Of a stretch of DNA of 9,075 bases, positions 7,040 through 9,075 are shown piece by piece (within the stretch, counting starts at the first letter, position 1; every line of letters starts with the position of its first letter). The notes below the pieces were generated by a model. The model worked only from the letters and a program-made list of their open reading frames with translations. It was not told where the DNA came from and made no database searches. This DNA is from Planctomycetaceae bacterium. GTDB taxonomy: Bacteria > Planctomycetota > Planctomycetia > Pirellulales > Pirellulaceae. The stretch spans positions 1 to 9,075 of the forward strand of contig SKVE01000126.1 of assembly GCA_007129635.1 (NCBI GenBank), written 5' to 3'. A program made the position numbers and the translations under genes.

Positions 7040-8212
7040 ATGGACGTGCCCAAAGTACTGATCGTGGACGACGACCAGATCATTCGCACGTTGCTGCGGC
7101 ACGCGCTTGGCGGCGAAACCTACCAGTTGCTGGAAGCGTCGAACGGTCGGCAGGCGTTGGAGGTGGTTGACAACGAGACGCCTGACCTGATCCTGTTGGA
7201 TGTGATGATGCCTGAGTTGAACGGCATCGAGGTGCTGCGACGTTTGAAGAGTCAAGAGCATACACAGCACATCCCGGTGATCATCATCACGGCGTTGACG
7301 GGAGAGGCGGACGTAGCGACCAGCCTGGACGAAGGGGCGATCGACCACATCACCAAGCCGTTTTCCGAGTTGATTGTGAAGACTCGCGTGCGTGCGGCAT
7401 TGCGCAACCGGGCCGCCCCAACCCCTACCGGAGAAAGCCCCGCTCCCAAACGTGGGCGATGCATCGGGTTTTTGGGAGCCAAAGGTGGTGTGGGCGTGAC
7501 GACAGCCGCAGTGAATACCGCGGTGGCCATGGCGGCCCCCCAGCGGTCGGTGGCATTGGTCGAACTGCGCGACTCGCCAGGCACCGCTGCGATGCAATTG
7601 GGCCTGACCACTGGAGGAAACCTGGACAAGGTCTTGACGCAACCCCTGGGCAGCCGACTGAATCCGGAGATGATCAGCCCGCATTTCCGGATACATCGTA
7701 GCGGCGTCAAGCTGTTGGCGGCGCCGCCTGCGTTGGCACCAGAACGTGGCCCCGCATCACCCCATCAACCCGGAGAACTGCTGCAGGTGCTGGCCGAAAT
7801 GTTCGACTTTGTGATCCTGGATCTTCCGGATGCAAAGTCAGCCATGGCACCGAGCGTACTGAACGCTTGCGAATTCGTCGTTCTGACCGTGGAACTCGAA
7901 GCGACGTGCATCGCGCTGACTCGATTGGTGAACGATAGCCTCGCAAGTGGCCGACGACTCCCCGATTCAGTAGGCGCGCTGCTGATCCTCCATGATCATT
8001 CAGCAGGTACATTGATCACCGTGGGGCGTGCCCGCGACCAGTTATCCTGCCCCATCATTGGAGTCATCCCACCATCCGGCGCGGAAAATCTCCATGCCCT
8101 CAAAACGGGTGTCCCTGTGTTCCATTCCGCGCCCAGTTCTGCAGCAGCGGTCGCCTATTCGGAATTGGGCGCGCGACTGATGGCTGACCGCATTTCGGCG
8201 CTCACCTTTTAA
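7040..8212 (+). CDS. Receiver domain fused to a CpaE/TadZ-like ParA/MinD-family ATPase
   Basis: A 390-residue soluble protein. Residues 4-122 are a complete CheY-like receiver: acidic cluster D10-D12, phospho-acceptor D54 (LLDVMMP), T84 and K106. A Pro-rich linker (126-138) leads to a P-loop ATPase at about 140-385. Its deviant Walker A is GAKGGVGVTT (146-155), with signature lysine K148 kept but Val at the usual second lysine, as commonly seen in CpaE-like proteins. The A' motif reads VALVELRDSPG, with Glu replacing the usual Asp. Walker B is FVILDLPDA (257-265). Receiver-plus-ATPase of about 400 residues is the CpaE/TadZ layout, a polar-localisation factor for Tad pili, but no pilus genes are visible here and this receiver looks phosphorylatable. 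A two-component target that positions a complex is the best guess. The next gene, a receiver-kinase, lies 93 bases downstream and is probably co-transcribed. An unrelated MinD-like role remains possible. Confidence 0.85.
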   Translation: MDVPKVLIVDDDQIIRTLLRHALGGETYQLLEASNGRQALEVVDNETPDLILLDVMMPELNGIEVLRRLKSQEHTQHIPVIIITALTGEADVATSLDEGAIDHITKPFSELIVKTRVRAALRNRAAPTPTGESPAPKRGRCIGFLGAKGGVGVTTAAVNTAVAMAAPQRSVALVELRDSPGTAAMQLGLTTGGNLDKVLTQPLGSRLNPEMISPHFRIHRSGVKLLAAPPALAPERGPASPHQPGELLQVLAEMFDFVILDLPDAKSAMAPSVLNACEFVVLTVELEATCIALTRLVNDSLASGRRLPDSVGALLILHDHSAGTLITVGRARDQLSCPIIGVIPPSGAENLHALKTGVPVFHSAPSSAAAVAYSELGARLMADRISALTF

Positions 8213-8234
8213 TTTCCATGAAACCAAGCACGTT

Positions 8235-8257
8235 TGCGTCCCTCATCACGGGGCGCA
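8235..8257 (+). other. Possible stem-loop between the ATPase and kinase genes
   Basis: TGCGTCCC (8235-8242) pairs with GGGGCGCA (8250-8257) around a 7-base loop, giving 8 pairs including one G-U. No T-run follows, so it is not a standard intrinsic terminator. It could trim the transcript, set relative expression of the two genes, or be chance. Confidence 0.3.
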
Positions 8258-8292
8258 TTCTGAATACGAGAGGCTGATCCAAATGATCGGAA

Positions 8293-8301
8293 AAGGAGGT
8301 G
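8293..8301 (+). promoter_or_regulatory. Strong Shine-Dalgarno that supports a GTG start
   Basis: AAGGAGGTG is a near-perfect match to the 16S anti-Shine-Dalgarno, with its GGAGG core 6 bases before the GTG at 8306. The receiver fold begins about 12 residues after that GTG, and no in-frame ATG comes before the receiver, so the GTG is the start. Confidence 0.85.
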
Positions 8302-8305
8302 GATC

Positions 8306-9075
8306 GTGACTCCAAGTCAATCTTTCCAGCGAGCCAAGCCGGATATCTTGATCGTCGATGATACCCCGGAGAATCTGCAGGTGCTGACCGGCCTGCTGCA
8401 GTCGCGGGGCTACAAGGTCCGGCCTGTACGCAGCGGCAAGCTGGCGTTGCAGGCCGCGCGGAACATGGTCCCCGATCTGATCCTGTTGGATATCAAGATG
8501 CCCGAGATGGACGGTTTCGAGGTCTGCCGTCGATCAAAGGCCGACTCGCAGTTAGCGGAAGTACCGGTGATTTTCCTCAGCGCGCTGAGCGATACGTCGG
8601 ACAAAGTCGAGGCATTCCGAGCAGGCGGCGTCGACTATGTCACCAAGCCGTTTCAGATCGAGGAGGTCGAGGCTCGTGTGGAGACCCATTTGCGTCTGAA
8701 ACGCCTGCAGCAGGAACTCGAAGATCAGAACGCTCGGCTGGAAGATTCGGTCCAGCAACGCACCCAGGAACTGGCCGAATCCAACGCGTGCTTGGCCGTG
8801 TTGGACCAGGCGAAGAGCGATTTTTTGAGACTGATCTCTCATGAACTGCGGACTCCGCTGTCGGGCGTCCTCGGGATCGCCGAATTGGTTTTTCGGGAAT
8901 GCGGCGACCAGCCGATGGCCGTGAAGTTGCGGGAGCTATTCGACCAGGCCCGCAGCCGCATCATCGCGTTGCTGGAGGACGCCTTGTTGTTGACCGATAT
9001 CGAATTGAGGCCGGATGCCGCCTCGGCCGATCACTGTTTGCTGAGTTTAGTTTTGCAGAACGCTATCGAACAAAG
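8306..9075 (+). CDS. Receiver-first histidine kinase (REC-coiled coil-HisKA-HATPase), 3' end cut by the window
   Basis: Reading from GTG 8306, 256 codons fit before the window ends without a stop. Residues 12-128 are a receiver: D18/D19, phospho-acceptor D62 (LLDIKMP), S92 and K114. A coiled-coil linker follows at about 130-168 (QQELEDQNARLEDSVQQRTQ). HisKA starts near 168 with H179 in SHELRTPL. The visible end (SLVLQNAIEQ, about 246-256) looks like the start of the HATPase N box, so the catalytic lobe and any further domains are missing here. There is no membrane segment or PAS domain, so the kinase is cytoplasmic and its input is most likely phosphorylation of its own receiver. It lies 93 bases after the receiver-ATPase gene on the same strand with its own strong ribosome-binding site, suggesting one operon. 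The partner kinase is not shown by sequence; the divergent hybrid kinase is a candidate. Confidence 0.92.
   Translation, partial: MTPSQSFQRAKPDILIVDDTPENLQVLTGLLQSRGYKVRPVRSGKLALQAARNMVPDLILLDIKMPEMDGFEVCRRSKADSQLAEVPVIFLSALSDTSDKVEAFRAGGVDYVTKPFQIEEVEARVETHLRLKRLQQELEDQNARLEDSVQQRTQELAESNACLAVLDQAKSDFLRLISHELRTPLSGVLGIAELVFRECGDQPMAVKLRELFDQARSRIIALLEDALLLTDIELRPDAASADHCLLSLVLQNAIEQ

Noticed and set aside
6884..7696. A 270-residue minus-strand frame antisense to the receiver-ATPase
   Set aside because: The plus-strand frame shows intact receiver and ATPase motifs, while this one is His/Gln/Arg-rich without a fold signature.
8283..8309. Eight-codon mini-ORF MIGKGGGS whose TGA overlaps the GTG of the receiver-kinase
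   Set aside because: It consists mostly of the Shine-Dalgarno itself and has no ribosome-binding site of its own, so the overlap is probably coincidental.
1..9075. CRISPR arrays, insertion sequences, tRNA or rRNA genes, attachment sites
   Set aside because: No regular repeat array, transposase motif, terminal inverted repeats or recognisable RNA gene was found on either strand by eye.

Overview
The window comes from a GC-rich bacterial chromosome and is dominated by phosphorelay signalling. It holds two histidine kinases, four receiver domains, one ParA/MinD-type ATPase and one exported zinc peptidase. Large hybrid kinases with several sensors, a receiver-first kinase, and a secreted peptidase carrying PKD and golvesin-type C-terminal domains are consistent with a planctomycete (Pirellulales-like). 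No phylogenetic marker gene is present, so this is inference from style rather than proof.

Layout. Bases 1-444 hold no intact gene. On the plus strand there are two short, apparently damaged reading frames that touch through a GTGA stop/start overlap; the second carries a retropepsin-like ADTGAG motif. Next is a minus-strand pair read right to left. The first gene is a 1351-residue membrane hybrid histidine kinase (2613-6668) with two predicted periplasmic sensor regions, two PAS domains, a kinase core and two C-terminal receivers. Eleven bases after it comes a 718-residue exported M23/LytM-type metallopeptidase with PKD, Ig/BACON-like and golvesin-like domains (445-2601). The peptidase ribosome-binding site overlaps the kinase stop codon, so the two are almost certainly one transcript.

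A 371-base divergent intergenic region (6669-7039) separates this pair from a plus-strand pair. It holds a short tandem repeat in the kinase leader and two weak sigma-54-like sites, one facing each way. The plus-strand pair is a receiver fused to a CpaE/TadZ-like ATPase (7040-8212), then a receiver-first histidine kinase that runs off the window end (GTG start at 8306).

Working model (inference): the membrane kinase senses an envelope or small-molecule signal and is co-expressed with an envelope-acting peptidase. The divergent genes supply a phosphorylatable ATPase, possibly a localisation or scaffold factor, and a second kinase that could be controlled through its own receiver. No HPt domain and no DNA-binding output domain are visible, so the relay must be completed elsewhere or act through the ATPase.
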